Part shown: positions 1 to 8,719 of the stretch, piece after piece | How the letters are laid out: every line of letters begins with the position of its first letter | Numbering within the stretch: the stretch's first letter is position 1 | Source of the DNA: Pseudomonas tremae | Lineage (GTDB): Bacteria > Pseudomonadota > Gammaproteobacteria > Pseudomonadales > Pseudomonadaceae | Reading direction: 5' to 3' | Length of the DNA stretch: 64,000 nucleotides | NCBI RefSeq assembly: GCF_001401155.1 | Contig: NZ_LJRO01000073.1 | Location: forward strand, 1-64,000 | Made by a program: the position numbers and the translations under genes | The notes under the pieces: generated by a model | What the model saw: the letters and a program-made list of their open reading frames with translations, nothing else | The model's database searches: none | What the model was told of the DNA's origin: nothing

Positions 1-51
1 GACCGGGCGACGCTTCGCTTCCACGGCCTTCGGCCAGAATCAAAAGCGGGC

Positions 52-90
52 TTGCGTATAACACTGAACGCAGAGCGTCGCGACGATGAG
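52..90. repeat. Composite intergenic repeat, copy A (partial)
   Basis: This short stretch just beyond the 3' end of the sulP gene contains GTATAACACTGAACGCAGAG followed by CGTC. It closely matches GTATAACGCTGAACGCGGAG at about 60052. The core GAACGCAGAGCGTC is an imperfect inverted repeat with an AGA loop. It belongs to the same family as the copies near 1.7, 17.4, 43.5 and 60.1 kb. Only part of the composite unit is visible here because the window begins just upstream. Confidence 0.6.
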
Positions 91-97
91 TTACAAC

Positions 98-1666
98 TCA
101 CTCCTCAAACAGGATCGGGCATTTCTCTGCTCCTTCCAGCTTGCGCAGTTCCTCTATCACTTGTGGTCTGGCATTGCGCAGTACCAGTACTCGCCCCTGT
201 TGACCCAGGCGTCGTGCTTCCTGATGGAGCATTTCCACGCCCGAGTAATCAATGAAGTTGATCTGCTGCGCATCGATGACCACACGCAGCCCTTCAGTGC
301 GTTGCAGTCGGGTTTGCAGGTAATGGCTGGCGCCGAAGAAGATCGACCCGCCGACCCGCAGCACATCCTCGTCTCCTTCGCGCCATTGCTGCACGCGCGG
401 TTGTGAGGTGCGCTTGAGGTAGAAGAATAGTGAGGCCAGCACGCCCGCATAAATCGCAGTTTGCAGCTCAAGCAGCAGCGTGGCCAGGCAGGTCAGCGCC
501 ATCACGAAAAATTCGGCGCGGCTGACGCGGAACAGTGCGCGAATGCCGCGACGATCCACCAGGCCCCAGCAGATCAGCAGGATTGAAGCCGCCATGGCCG
601 GGATCGGAATATGCGAGATCAACGAGGCTCCGGCGACGGCGAACAGTGCCACCCACAGCGCTGAAAACACCCCGGCCAACGGCGAGCGAGCGCCCGCCTC
701 GTAACTCAGCGCCGCACGGGTGAACGAGCCTGCTGACAGATAGCCGGAAAACAGTGAGCCGACCATGTTCGACAGGCCTTGGGCACGCACTTCCTGATTG
801 GCGTTGAGCATCTGCTGCGAACGAGCTGACAGCGAGCGGGCAATCGACAGGCTGTTGACCAGCCCGAGCATGCCCACCGCCACTGCGGTCGGCAGTAGTT
901 TGAGGATCAGCTCTAGGTCCATCGGCAGCGGGCTGAAAGGCGGAAGATGCCCGAGGAAGGTGCTGACCACCCGCACTTGACCGAACATCGCCGGCCATAG
1001 CCACACCAACAGACTGCTCGCCACCAATGTGATCAGCAGTGTCGGCCAGCGCGGCACCAGAGCTTTCAGGCCGATACCCAGTGCCAGGGTCAGCAATCCG
1101 AGTATCAGTGAAGGCATGTCGACGTCGCCGCGATGCTCGAGTATCGCGTTCAGGCTATTGAGGGCAGTGGTCTGGCTCGGCAGATCGAGGCCCAGCAGGT
1201 TTGGCATCTGTCCAAGGGCGATCACGATGGCGGCGCCCAACGTGAAGCCGAGCACCACCGAGTGCGAAACGAAATTTACCAGCGCGCCGAAACGCACCAT
1301 CCCCAGCAACAGCTGGAAGGCTCCGGCGATGAATGTCAGCAGCAGGATCAGCATTATGTAGTCCTGACTGGCTGGCATGGCAAGCGGACTGACACTGGCA
1401 TACAGAACGATGGAAATAGCCGCCGTCGGCCCGCAGATCAGGTGCCAGGACGAGCCCCACAGACAGGCGATGATGACGGGAACAATGGCGGCATACAGGC
1501 CGTACTCCGGCGGCAACCCGGCGATGAGTGCGTAAGCGATGGACTGCGGCAGCGCCAGAATGGCCCCGCTCAAACCTACCAGCGCATCCCGCCCGATGCT
1601 GTTGCGAGTCTGCTGGGGCAACCAGGCGAGGAACGGTAGAAATTTATGGCGATTGAGCCAGCGCAT
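98..1666 (-). CDS. SulP family inorganic anion transporter with C-terminal STAS domain
   Basis: The 522-residue protein is a polytopic inner-membrane SulP/SLC26-type anion transporter. The N-terminal part has the family signature (about residues 35-65, ALPQSIAYALIAGLPPEYGL), then many hydrophobic segments to about residue 415, and a cytoplasmic STAS domain at about 430-515. The ATG has a GAGGGA ribosome-binding site 6 nt upstream. It follows betC and the choline-type binding protein on the same strand, which suggests that it handles the sulfate released from choline-O-sulfate. Whether it imports or exports sulfate, or carries another anion such as bicarbonate, cannot be read from the sequence. 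A repeat cluster of about 140 bp separates it from the gene before it, so it may have its own promoter. Confidence 0.88.
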   Translation of the reverse strand: MRWLNRHKFLPFLAWLPQQTRNSIGRDALVGLSGAILALPQSIAYALIAGLPPEYGLYAAIVPVIIACLWGSSWHLICGPTAAISIVLYASVSPLAMPASQDYIMLILLLTFIAGAFQLLLGMVRFGALVNFVSHSVVLGFTLGAAIVIALGQMPNLLGLDLPSQTTALNSLNAILEHRGDVDMPSLILGLLTLALGIGLKALVPRWPTLLITLVASSLLVWLWPAMFGQVRVVSTFLGHLPPFSPLPMDLELILKLLPTAVAVGMLGLVNSLSIARSLSARSQQMLNANQEVRAQGLSNMVGSLFSGYLSAGSFTRAALSYEAGARSPLAGVFSALWVALFAVAGASLISHIPIPAMAASILLICWGLVDRRGIRALFRVSRAEFFVMALTCLATLLLELQTAIYAGVLASLFFYLKRTSQPRVQQWREGDEDVLRVGGSIFFGASHYLQTRLQRTEGLRVVIDAQQINFIDYSGVEMLHQEARRLGQQGRVLVLRNARPQVIEELRKLEGAEKCPILFEE

Positions 1667-1689
1667 CGGTCCCTCGGGTGAATTGAACG

Positions 1690-1828
1690 TAGAGGACGCA
1701 GAGCGTCCCGGAACTGCATGCCCACGCAGAGCATGGGCACGATAGTTATAGAACTATCGTTCCTCACGCTCCGCGTGGGAATGCCCTGGGTGACGCTCCG
1801 CGTCACAAATCTGCGCCACGCTGCGTAC
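1690..1828. repeat. Composite intergenic repeat, copy B (hairpin cluster)
   Basis: The spacer between the binding-protein gene and sulP is almost entirely small inverted repeats. They include GGACGCAGAGCGTCC, CGATAGTT-ATAG-AACTATCG, CACGC-TCC-GCGTG inside TTCC/GGAA, and GTGACGC-TCC-GCGTCAC. The order ACTATCGT, hairpin, ATGCC, hairpin is shared with copies at 17.36, 43.48 and 60.10 kb. In RNA these would fold into consecutive stem-loops between two genes of the same strand and could attenuate or stabilise the transcript. No coding signal was seen. Confidence 0.75.
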
Positions 1829-1842
1829 TCGGAATCTTACGC

Positions 1843-2769
1843 CTACAACTTCGCTTTCACCGCCGCCAGGCCGTCTTTGCCATCGACGGTTTTCACCCCA
1901 TCCAGCCACTTGTCCAGTACCGCCGGGTTGGCCTTGATCCAGGCTTTTGCTGCTTCACTGTTGCTGACCTTCTTGTTGGTCACCTCGGCCATGATGCTGT
2001 TTTCCATGTCCAGGGTGAAGCTCAGGTTGGTCAGCAGCTTGCCCACATTCGGGCAGGCTTCAGCGTAACCCTTGCGGGTCAGGGTGAAGACCGAGCCCGT
2101 GTCACCAAAATATTTTTCGCCACCCTTGAGGTAGTGCATGCCCTTGATCTGCACGTTCATGGGGTGTGGCGTCCAGCCAAGGAAGACCACGAACGCCTTC
2201 TTCTTCACGTTGCGATTAACCTCGGCGAGCATCGCCTGCTCGCTCGACTCAACCAGCTTCCACTTGCCCAGGTCGAACTCGTTCTTCTTGATGATCTCCT
2301 GTAGCGACAGGTTGGCCGGTGCGCCAGAGCCAATGCCGTAGATCTTCTTGTCGAACTTGTCGGCGAACTTGCTCAGGTCGGCGAAATCATGCACGCCTGC
2401 GTCCCAGACGTAATCCGGCACGGCCAGCGTGAATTCTGTGCCCTCAAGGTTCCTGGCCAGTTGCGTCACCTCGCCGGTCGCCACGAACTTGTCGTAAAAG
2501 CCCTGCTGCGCCGGCATCCAGTTACCCAGAAACACATCCAGCTTTCCGTCTTTCAAGCCGCCATAGGCGATTGGCACCGCCAGCGTGTCAACCTTGGGCT
2601 TGTAGCCCAGGCCCTGAAGCACTGTGCTGGTAATTGCGTTGGTGGCCGCGATGTCGCTCCAGCCCGGGTCGGCCATCTTCACGGTGCTGCAACTCGCGTC
2701 CTCGGCCTGCGCCGCAAGGCTGGTGAGCGTCATGACCGTGACCGCTGCGGCTGTGGTTAACTTCATCAT
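1843..2769 (-). CDS. Choline/betaine-type ABC transporter periplasmic substrate-binding protein (ChoX/OpuAC family)
   Basis: From the tandem ATGATG start preceded by AAGGGG, the product is about 308 residues. It has a clear Sec signal peptide ending near AAQAEDA. The OpuAC-like fold is shown by DPGWSD near the N terminus, LGNWMPAQQ, and FLGWTPHPMN. These Trp-containing segments correspond to the aromatic box that binds quaternary ammonium groups in ChoX-type proteins. The start lies 37 bp downstream of the betC stop, so the two genes are probably co-transcribed. No permease or ATPase genes are nearby, so this is an orphan receptor. In Pseudomonas, orphan binding proteins of this family are known to feed the Cbc core transporter encoded elsewhere. 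The ligand is inferred to be choline or choline-O-sulfate. Confidence 0.88.
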   Translation of the reverse strand: MMKLTTAAAVTVMTLTSLAAQAEDASCSTVKMADPGWSDIAATNAITSTVLQGLGYKPKVDTLAVPIAYGGLKDGKLDVFLGNWMPAQQGFYDKFVATGEVTQLARNLEGTEFTLAVPDYVWDAGVHDFADLSKFADKFDKKIYGIGSGAPANLSLQEIIKKNEFDLGKWKLVESSEQAMLAEVNRNVKKKAFVVFLGWTPHPMNVQIKGMHYLKGGEKYFGDTGSVFTLTRKGYAEACPNVGKLLTNLSFTLDMENSIMAEVTNKKVSNSEAAKAWIKANPAVLDKWLDGVKTVDGKDGLAAVKAKL

Positions 2770-2806
2770 TGATGTACCCCTTTTGATTTTTTTGGTGTGG
2801 GCAGGG

Positions 2807-4312
2807 TCAAGGTTGCGGAAAACGTGCCTTGCGCTCCAGATCGTCCAGATCAATATGGTTGCGCATGTACTGCTGACTGGCGTCGACCAGTGGCTGGTGA
2901 TCCCAACTCTTCAGCTTGCCGGTTGCCAGCGATTTAGCGACGAAGCGTCTTCTGCGCTGGCTGGCGAGCACCTGTTGGTGTATCGCCGGAATGTCCCATT
3001 TGGCCCGAGCTTCAGCCAGGAAGTCATTGAACAGCTTTTCATGGGCTGACGACTTGCTCAGGTCCTTCTGCTCTTTCGGGTCGTTCTTCACATCGAACAA
3101 CAGGCACGGGTCCTGTTCCGAATAGATGAATTTGTAAGCGCCGCGACGGATCATCATCAACGGGCTGGTGGTGCCTTCGGCCATGTACTCGCCAAACACC
3201 TCGTCATGACCGCCTTTGCGTTTCAGGTGCGGTATCAACGAGCGCCCGTCCAGCGGCATGCCTTTGTCGAGTTTGCCGTTGGCCATTTCGACAAAAGTCG
3301 GCAGCAGATCGGCAGTCGATACAGAGGCACTCACGCGCCCCGGCTCGAACTGCCCCGGTGAGTAAACCACCAGCGGTACGCGAGCAGCCATTTCGAACCA
3401 GTGCATTTTGTACCAGAGACCCTTCTCGCCAAGCATGTCGCCGTGATCACCGGAGAACACCACGATGGTGTCGTCCGCCAGACCCACTTCATCAAGCGTC
3501 TGCATCAGCTTGCCGACGTTCAGGTCGATATAGCTGCAGGCGCCGAAGTAGGCACGCCGTGCATCACGAATCTTGTCTGTCGGCATCGGCTTGTCCCACA
3601 GGTCATACACCTTGAGCAGCCGTTGTGAGTGCGGGTCCAGCGCCGCCTGATTGGCGTGCGGCGGCGGCATCGGAATTTCTTCGTCGGCGTACAGGTCCCA
3701 GAACGGCTTGGGGATGGTGTACGGGTCGTGAGGGTGAGTCATGGAAACGGTCAGGCAGAACGGCGCATCACCGTCCTGGCGTACGTGGTCATAGAGATAT
3801 TGCTGGGACTTGAACAGCACTTCTTCGTCGAAATCCAGCTGGTTGGTACGAATGCACGGGCCGGCCTGTAATACCGACGACATGTTGTGATACCAGCTCG
3901 GGCGCACATCCGGCTCGTCCCAGTTGACCGACCAGCCGTAGTCGGCCGGGTAGATGTCACTGGTCAGGCGCTCTTCGTAACCGTGCAGTTGGTCCGGCCC
4001 GCAGAAATGCATCTTGCCTGCCAGAGCGGTCTTGTAGCCCAGCGCGCGCAGATAGTGAGCGTAGGTCGGGATATCCGCCGGGAAGTCGGCTGCGTTGTCG
4101 TACGCGCCGATCTTGCTCGGCAACTGACCGCTGACCAGGGTGAAACGCGATGGCGCGCACAGAGGGCTGTTGCAATACGCTGAATCGAACACCACACCGT
4201 TGGCAGCAATGCGGCTCAGGTTCGGCATCAGAATTGGCGATTGGGCGTAGAACGGCAACATTGGCGCGGCCATTTGATCGGCCATGATGAACAGAATATT
4301 TTTGCGCTTCAT
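2807..4312 (-). CDS. betC: Choline-sulfatase
   Basis: This 501-residue type I sulfatase hydrolyses choline-O-sulfate to choline and sulfate in the cytoplasm. No signal peptide is seen. The sulfatase signature CAPSR is at residues 52-56, where Cys52 would be converted to formylglycine. The N-terminal NILFIMADQ carries the metal-binding Asp, and SGDHGDMLG is the second metal site. The C-terminal region, with KSWDHQP near the end, fits BetC rather than arylsulfatases. Start M at 4312 was preferred to the upstream ATG at 4330 because family members begin MKRKNILF. It is divergent from the LysR gene at 4427 and heads the cluster with the binding protein and SulP. The released choline would feed glycine betaine synthesis, encoded outside this window. 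Confidence 0.95.
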   Translation of the reverse strand: MKRKNILFIMADQMAAPMLPFYAQSPILMPNLSRIAANGVVFDSAYCNSPLCAPSRFTLVSGQLPSKIGAYDNAADFPADIPTYAHYLRALGYKTALAGKMHFCGPDQLHGYEERLTSDIYPADYGWSVNWDEPDVRPSWYHNMSSVLQAGPCIRTNQLDFDEEVLFKSQQYLYDHVRQDGDAPFCLTVSMTHPHDPYTIPKPFWDLYADEEIPMPPPHANQAALDPHSQRLLKVYDLWDKPMPTDKIRDARRAYFGACSYIDLNVGKLMQTLDEVGLADDTIVVFSGDHGDMLGEKGLWYKMHWFEMAARVPLVVYSPGQFEPGRVSASVSTADLLPTFVEMANGKLDKGMPLDGRSLIPHLKRKGGHDEVFGEYMAEGTTSPLMMIRRGAYKFIYSEQDPCLLFDVKNDPKEQKDLSKSSAHEKLFNDFLAEARAKWDIPAIHQQVLASQRRRRFVAKSLATGKLKSWDHQPLVDASQQYMRNHIDLDDLERKARFPQP

Positions 4313-4426
4313 GTAATCGCTGCATCCCATTGTGAAAAGTTATGCGAAATTGCTAAGTACGAGGATGATACCCTAGTGTTTTATGGTAAAGCCCATGCCA
4401 GGCAATGCCTAGGATAAGCCCAGCTA
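4313..4426. promoter_or_regulatory. Divergent promoter region of betC and its LysR regulator
   Basis: These 114 bp between betC (minus) and the LysR gene (plus) must hold both promoters. The sequence is AT-richer than its surroundings and contains GGCAATGCC, a short interrupted palindrome next to CCATGCCA near 4393-4410. That is a plausible LysR-type site, but no T-N11-A motif is clear enough to assign. Confidence 0.45.
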
Positions 4427-5377
4427 ATGTTTAAATCGTTTGGCGACATGTCCCTCGACCTGCTGCGTGCTTTTGAAGTCGCGGCCCGCCTACGCAGCTT
4501 TACCGCTGCGGCTATCGAGCTGGGCACCACCCAGCCTGCTGTCAGTCAGCAGATAAAGCGCCTTGAAGAGAAATTGGCAACTCGTCTGTTCGACCGCATC
4601 TATCGCGGTATCGAGCTTACCGAGGCCGGTGAAATATTGTTCAGCCATGTTCAGGCGGGCTTGCAGTCCATCGACAGCGGGCTGATAGCGATCACCGAAC
4701 AGCGCCAGCATGAAGTTTTACAGGTTGCGACCGACTTTGCCTTCGCCGCCTACTGGCTGATGCCGCGCCTGCACCGATTCCACAAGGTCAACCCCGACGT
4801 GGACGTCAGCCTGGTCACCAGTGAGCGTACCCACAGCATGCTCCGCGCCGATATCGACGTCGCTGTGCTATTCGGTGACGGGCGCTTCAAACAGGGCGAA
4901 AGCCACTGGCTGTTCAGCGAAGAAGTCTTTCCGGTGTGCAGCCCGCAACTGATTGCCGGTCGCCAGACACCGCTGCCCAATGAGGCACTGCGCGACTTCC
5001 CGCTGTTGCACCTGCGCGGCGAAAGCATCAACAACTGGTTCGACTGGGCGGGTGTATTCCGCGCCCTCGACATTCCCCAAGCCCCCGCCCCCGGCCAGTT
5101 GCGCTTCGATAACTACACACTGCTGATCCAGGCCGCCATCGGCGGACAAGGCATCGCCATCGGTTGGAAACACCTGGTCGACGACCTCCTCGACCAGGGC
5201 CTGCTCTGCCGGCCCATCGCTGGCTCAGCAATCTCTGGCCACGGTTATTACGTAGTGTTACCCCAGCGCAAACGGCGCGTGCAGATCGTCCAGCAGTTCA
5301 TGGATTGGCTGGGGAGTGAGCAGGCGTTGAGCGGCGTGTCGCTGGCTGGCAGGCCGTTACCTTCGATTGCGGTGTAA
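4427..5377 (+). CDS. LysR family transcriptional regulator of the choline-sulfate cluster
   Basis: The 316-residue protein has an N-terminal winged helix-turn-helix (about residues 8-67, with SFTAAAIELGTTQPAVSQQI as the recognition region) and a LysR substrate-binding domain. The DNA-binding part resembles GcvA-type regulators. It is transcribed divergently from betC, the usual arrangement of a LysR activator and its target. It probably senses choline, choline-O-sulfate or a related effector and controls betC, the binding protein and perhaps sulP. An alternative start at 4448 would remove seven residues; neither start has a strong ribosome-binding site. It is distinct from the TetR-type BetI. 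Confidence 0.85.
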   Translation: MFKSFGDMSLDLLRAFEVAARLRSFTAAAIELGTTQPAVSQQIKRLEEKLATRLFDRIYRGIELTEAGEILFSHVQAGLQSIDSGLIAITEQRQHEVLQVATDFAFAAYWLMPRLHRFHKVNPDVDVSLVTSERTHSMLRADIDVAVLFGDGRFKQGESHWLFSEEVFPVCSPQLIAGRQTPLPNEALRDFPLLHLRGESINNWFDWAGVFRALDIPQAPAPGQLRFDNYTLLIQAAIGGQGIAIGWKHLVDDLLDQGLLCRPIAGSAISGHGYYVVLPQRKRRVQIVQQFMDWLGSEQALSGVSLAGRPLPSIAV

Positions 5378-5521
5378 TATTGCCTGGCTGAAAAATGACC
5401 GCTCGGTCCGTTGCGGCGCGAACTTCAATAAAAGGGTCATGCATACGCTTCAAAATAATAAGTAGCCTGCCACGGGCGCTTGAACTGAATGCTGAAAGAC
5501 CAGAACACAGGATCATCAGAA

Positions 5522-6346
5522 ATGCCGAATCTACTCATCGATGGCAAGGCTCTCCACTACTCGGACCAGGGCACCGGTCCGGTTGTCCTGCTGGGTCACA
5601 GTTATCTCTGGGACAAAGGCATGTGGAGCGCGCAGCTTGATACCCTGGCCAGTCAGTATCGGGTGATTGTGCCGGACCTTTGGGGGCATGGTGAGTCTGA
5701 TGGCTTTCCGGAAGGCACTCGTAATCTCGATGATCTGGCCCGTCATGCGCTGGCGCTGCTGGATCATTTGAACATCGAGCGTTGCAGTATCGTAGGGTTG
5801 TCGGTAGGCGGTATGTGGGGTGCCATTGCTGCGCTGTTGGCACCTGAGCGCATCACCGGGCTGGTGTTGATGGATACTTACCTGGGCAAGGAAACCGAAG
5901 CCACGAAGGCCTATTACTTCTCGTTGATCGACAAACTGGAAGAAACCGGTGCTTTTCCTGCGCCGTTGCTGGATATCGTGGTGCCGATTTTTTTCCGTCC
6001 TGGTATTGATCCGCAGTCGCCTGTGTATCAGGTCTTTCGGGCGGCGCTGGCAGGCATGAATGCAGAGCAGTTGCGCCAGACCATTGCGCCATTGGGGCGA
6101 ATGATTTTTGGTCGTGACGACCGGCTGGGGTTGATCGAACAACTGAATGCCGACACCACGCTGGTGATGTGTGGCGATGCGGACATCCCGCGCCCGCCAG
6201 AGGAAACCCGTGAGATGGCCAGCCTGATTGGCTGCCCTTATGTGCTGGTACCCGAGGCGGGTCATATCGCTAATCTGGAAAACCCTGATTTCGTGTCAGG
6301 GGCATTGATGACGTTTTTGGCGCGGGTTAATCAAAAGCAGGATTGA
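5522..6346 (+). CDS. Alpha/beta hydrolase
   Basis: The 274-residue protein has a single alpha/beta-hydrolase fold. The oxyanion strand region is VVLLGHSYLW, the next segment is DLWGHGESDG, and the nucleophile elbow is GLSVGG with Ser as the nucleophile. A late Asp (CGDADIPRPP) and His (EAGHIANLEN) complete the triad. The pattern fits the haloperoxidase/3-oxoadipate enol-lactonase-like group, but the substrate cannot be assigned. The start at 5522 is chosen because AGGA lies 9 nt upstream, while the ATG at 5489 has no ribosome-binding site. It is convergent with trpA, with a shared terminator between. No pathway partner is adjacent. Confidence 0.85.
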   Translation: MPNLLIDGKALHYSDQGTGPVVLLGHSYLWDKGMWSAQLDTLASQYRVIVPDLWGHGESDGFPEGTRNLDDLARHALALLDHLNIERCSIVGLSVGGMWGAIAALLAPERITGLVLMDTYLGKETEATKAYYFSLIDKLEETGAFPAPLLDIVVPIFFRPGIDPQSPVYQVFRAALAGMNAEQLRQTIAPLGRMIFGRDDRLGLIEQLNADTTLVMCGDADIPRPPEETREMASLIGCPYVLVPEAGHIANLENPDFVSGALMTFLARVNQKQD

Positions 6347-6397
6347 GCCTGGCCAGGCTCTGCGTCGCGCCTCGACCTCAGGTAGAGAGGGGCTTTC

Positions 6398-6436
6398 TGT
6401 GGGAGCGGACTTGTCCGCGAAGAGGGCGGTATATCC
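6398..6436. repeat. Single REP-type element
   Basis: GTGGGAGCGGACTTGTCCGC followed by GAAGAGGGCGGTA is a typical Pseudomonas repetitive extragenic palindrome. GCGGACTTGTCCGC forms a tight stem-loop. It lies downstream of the alpha/beta hydrolase stop. The same core occurs as an inverted pair near 59.93-60.03 kb. Confidence 0.7.
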
Positions 6437-6494
6437 TAGGAAACTCGTCGCTTTGGCATTTCATGGGGGCGGAATTCGGTTTGCCCGATGCAGC

Positions 6495-6531
6495 AAAAAG
6501 GGGCTCATGACTTGGTCATGAACCCCTTTTA
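6495..6531. terminator. Bidirectional rho-independent terminator between hydrolase and trpA
   Basis: AAAAAGGGGCTCATGAC, a three-base loop, then GTCATGAACCCCTTTT form a long stem with one mismatch, with T-runs on both strands. It sits 148 bp past the hydrolase stop and 17 bp past the trpA stop, so it is placed to end the trpBA transcript and to stop the oncoming one. Confidence 0.9.
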
Positions 6532-6547
6532 TTCAACGGCAGAAACT

Positions 6548-7366
6548 TTAGCCCCGGTTGACCCGTGCGTTACGCACGCCTTCGGCCAGTGCGGCGCACA
6601 ACGTCAGCACGTCATCGATTGCCTGCTCCGGCGACTCGGCATTGGCGATCTTGTCGACGAACGCCGAGCCCACCACCACGCCTTCCGCCAGACGAGCAAT
6701 GGCGGCTGCCTGCTCGGGAGTGCGGATACCGAAGCCCACGCTGATCGGCAGGCTTGTGTGACGACGCAGACGCGCAATGGCCTCAGTGACGTGCTCGGTG
6801 GTTGCCGAGCCAGCGCCGGTCACACCGGCAACCGAAACGTAGTAGACGAAACCGGAACTGCGCTCCAGCACGCGCGGCAGGCGCGCGTCGTCGGTGGTTG
6901 GCGTGGTCAGACGGATGAAGTCGATACCGGACGCTTGTGCCGGGGTTGCCAGCTCCGCATCGTGTTCAGGCGGCAGGTCAACGATGATCAGACCGTCAAC
7001 GCCCGCTTCCTTGGCCTGCGCCACGAATGCTTCAACGCCAAAACGGTGGATCGGGTTGTAGTAGCCCATCAACACGATCGGTGTGGTCTGATCGTCGACC
7101 CGAAACTCGCTGACCATCTGCAAGGTCTTCTGAAGGGTCTGGCCCGCGTCCAGCGCACGCAGCGTCGCCAGCTGAATGGCCACACCATCGGCCATCGGAT
7201 CAGTGAACGGCATGCCCAGTTCGATCACATCAGCGCCCGCAGCAGGCAGCCCTTTCAGGACTTTCAATGAAGTGTCGTAGCCAGGATCGCCGGCGGTAAT
7301 GAAGGTGACCAGCGCAGCACGGCCCTCAGTTTTCAGCTGGTCGAAACGTTGCTCTAGACGGCTCAT
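6548..7366 (-). CDS. trpA: Tryptophan synthase alpha chain
   Basis: The 272-residue TIM-barrel protein cleaves indole-3-glycerol phosphate to indole and glyceraldehyde-3-phosphate and passes indole to TrpB. Catalytic Glu49 (VIELGMPF) and Asp60 (DPMADG) are at the positions known from the enterobacterial enzyme. The phosphate-binding loop is represented by GFGIRTPEQ. Its start overlaps the trpB stop by 4 bp (ATGA), giving translational coupling and 1:1 output. It is the last gene of the trpBA operon and is followed by a strong terminator. As in other pseudomonads, trpBA is separated from the other trp genes. Confidence 0.98.
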   Translation of the reverse strand: MSRLEQRFDQLKTEGRAALVTFITAGDPGYDTSLKVLKGLPAAGADVIELGMPFTDPMADGVAIQLATLRALDAGQTLQKTLQMVSEFRVDDQTTPIVLMGYYNPIHRFGVEAFVAQAKEAGVDGLIIVDLPPEHDAELATPAQASGIDFIRLTTPTTDDARLPRVLERSSGFVYYVSVAGVTGAGSATTEHVTEAIARLRRHTSLPISVGFGIRTPEQAAAIARLAEGVVVGSAFVDKIANAESPEQAIDDVLTLCAALAEGVRNARVNRG

Positions 7367-8592
7367 ACCAGCATCTCCTTGGTTTGTTCGGCGGCTGCCA
7401 TGTGGGTCATGACGGTTTGCATGTCTTTGTCACCGCGCCCGGACAGGCACACGACCATCAAGTGATCGTCACGCAGGTTGGTCGCACGCTTCATGGCCTC
7501 GGCCAAGGCGTGAGCGGTTTCCAGTGCCGGAATGATGCCTTCGAGCAGGCAGCACTGGTGGAAAGCGTCCAGTGCTTCGTCGTCGGTGATGCTGACGTAT
7601 TCGACGCGCTTCACTTCGTGCAGGAAGGCGTGCTCCGGGCCGATGCCCGGGTAGTCCAGACCGGCAGAAATCGAATGCGCGTCGGTGATTTGCCCGTCGC
7701 CATCCTGCAGCAAGTACGTGCGGTTGCCGTGCAGTACGCCCGGAACGCCGCCGTTCAGGCTGGCTGCATGTTTGTCGGTACTCACGCCGTGACCACCAGC
7801 CTCGACGCCAATGATTTCAACGCTGGCGTCATTGAGGAACGGATGGAACAGGCCCATGGCGTTGGAGCCACCGCCAACGCAGGCAATCAGGCTGTCGGGC
7901 AGGCGGCCTTCCTTCTCCTGCATCTGCTCTCGGGTTTCTCTGCCGATGATGGCCTGGAAGTCACGGACCATCGCAGGGTATGGGTGCGGGCCTGCCACCG
8001 TACCGATCAGGTAGAAGGTGTCGTCGACGTTGGTCACCCAGTCACGCAGGGCTTCGTTCATCGCGTCTTTCAGGGTGCCGGTGCCGGAAGTGACCGGGAC
8101 GATTTCAGCGCCCAGCAGCTTCATACGGAACACGTTGGCCTGTTGGCGCTCGATGTCGGTGGCGCCCATGTAGATCACGCAGGGCAGGCCGAAACGTGCT
8201 GCAACAGTCGCAGTAGCCACACCGTGCATGCCGGCACCGGTTTCCGCGATCAGGCGTTTTTTGCCCATGCGCTTGGCCAACAGCACCTGACCAATGCAGT
8301 TGTTGATCTTGTGCGCGCCAGTGTGATTGAGCTCTTCACGCTTGAAATAGATTTTTGCGCCGCCACAGAACTCGGTCAGGCGCTCGGCGAAGTACAGCGG
8401 GTTCGGGCGGCCCACGTAATCGCGCTGAAAGTAAGCCATCTCTTTGGCGAATTCCGGGTCTGCCTTGGCCGCTTCGTACTCGCGGTTGAGGTCAAGCACC
8501 AGCGGCATGAGGGTTTCTGCCACGTAGCGGCCGCCGAATGAGCCGAACAGGCCGTTGGCGTCAGGGCCGCTGCGGAAGTTGGTCTGGGTCAT
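7363..8592 (-). CDS. trpB: Tryptophan synthase beta chain
   Basis: The 409-residue PLP enzyme condenses indole with serine to give tryptophan in the TrpA2B2 complex. The PLP lysine is Lys95 in [10 protein letters not shown], and the phosphate-binding glycine loop is [10 protein letters not shown]. The length is normal for the family. CTGGAG precedes the ATG. It is the first gene of trpBA and is divergent from trpI, whose product activates the operon in pseudomonads when indoleglycerol phosphate accumulates. Confidence 0.98.
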   Translation of the reverse strand: MTQTNFRSGPDANGLFGSFGGRYVAETLMPLVLDLNREYEAAKADPEFAKEMAYFQRDYVGRPNPLYFAERLTEFCGGAKIYFKREELNHTGAHKINNCIGQVLLAKRMGKKRLIAETGAGMHGVATATVAARFGLPCVIYMGATDIERQQANVFRMKLLGAEIVPVTSGTGTLKDAMNEALRDWVTNVDDTFYLIGTVAGPHPYPAMVRDFQAIIGRETREQMQEKEGRLPDSLIACVGGGSNAMGLFHPFLNDASVEIIGVEAGGHGVSTDKHAASLNGGVPGVLHGNRTYLLQDGDGQITDAHSISAGLDYPGIGPEHAFLHEVKRVEYVSITDDEALDAFHQCCLLEGIIPALETAHALAEAMKRATNLRDDHLMVVCLSGRGDKDMQTVMTHMAAAEQTKEMLV

Positions 8593-8719
8593 GAAATACT
8601 CCAGTTGCAGTGTTATGCGAATTGAGTGAGCCGGATCGGCAATGAGTCCACTTTAACCATCACATACCCGAAAGAAAACCGATAAGATCGCAGAAACCTG
8701 TCAGGAAAACTCACAGATC
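8593..8719. promoter_or_regulatory. Divergent trpB / trpI control region
   Basis: The 127-bp spacer between trpB (minus) and trpI (plus) is where TrpI is known to bind in P. aeruginosa and P. putida, overlapping the trpI promoter and activating trpBA. The sequence around 8661-8700 is AT-rich. On the minus strand TTGCCG and CATAAC with a 19-bp spacer are a weak candidate promoter for trpB. The exact TrpI sites could not be assigned by eye. Confidence 0.6.

Noticed and set aside
1690..1828. CRISPR-like array at the hairpin cluster
   Set aside because: The units are different short palindromes without equal spacers or identical repeats.
7384..8541. 385-codon open frame antisense to trpB
   Set aside because: trpB is certain; the plus-strand frame is composition-driven.
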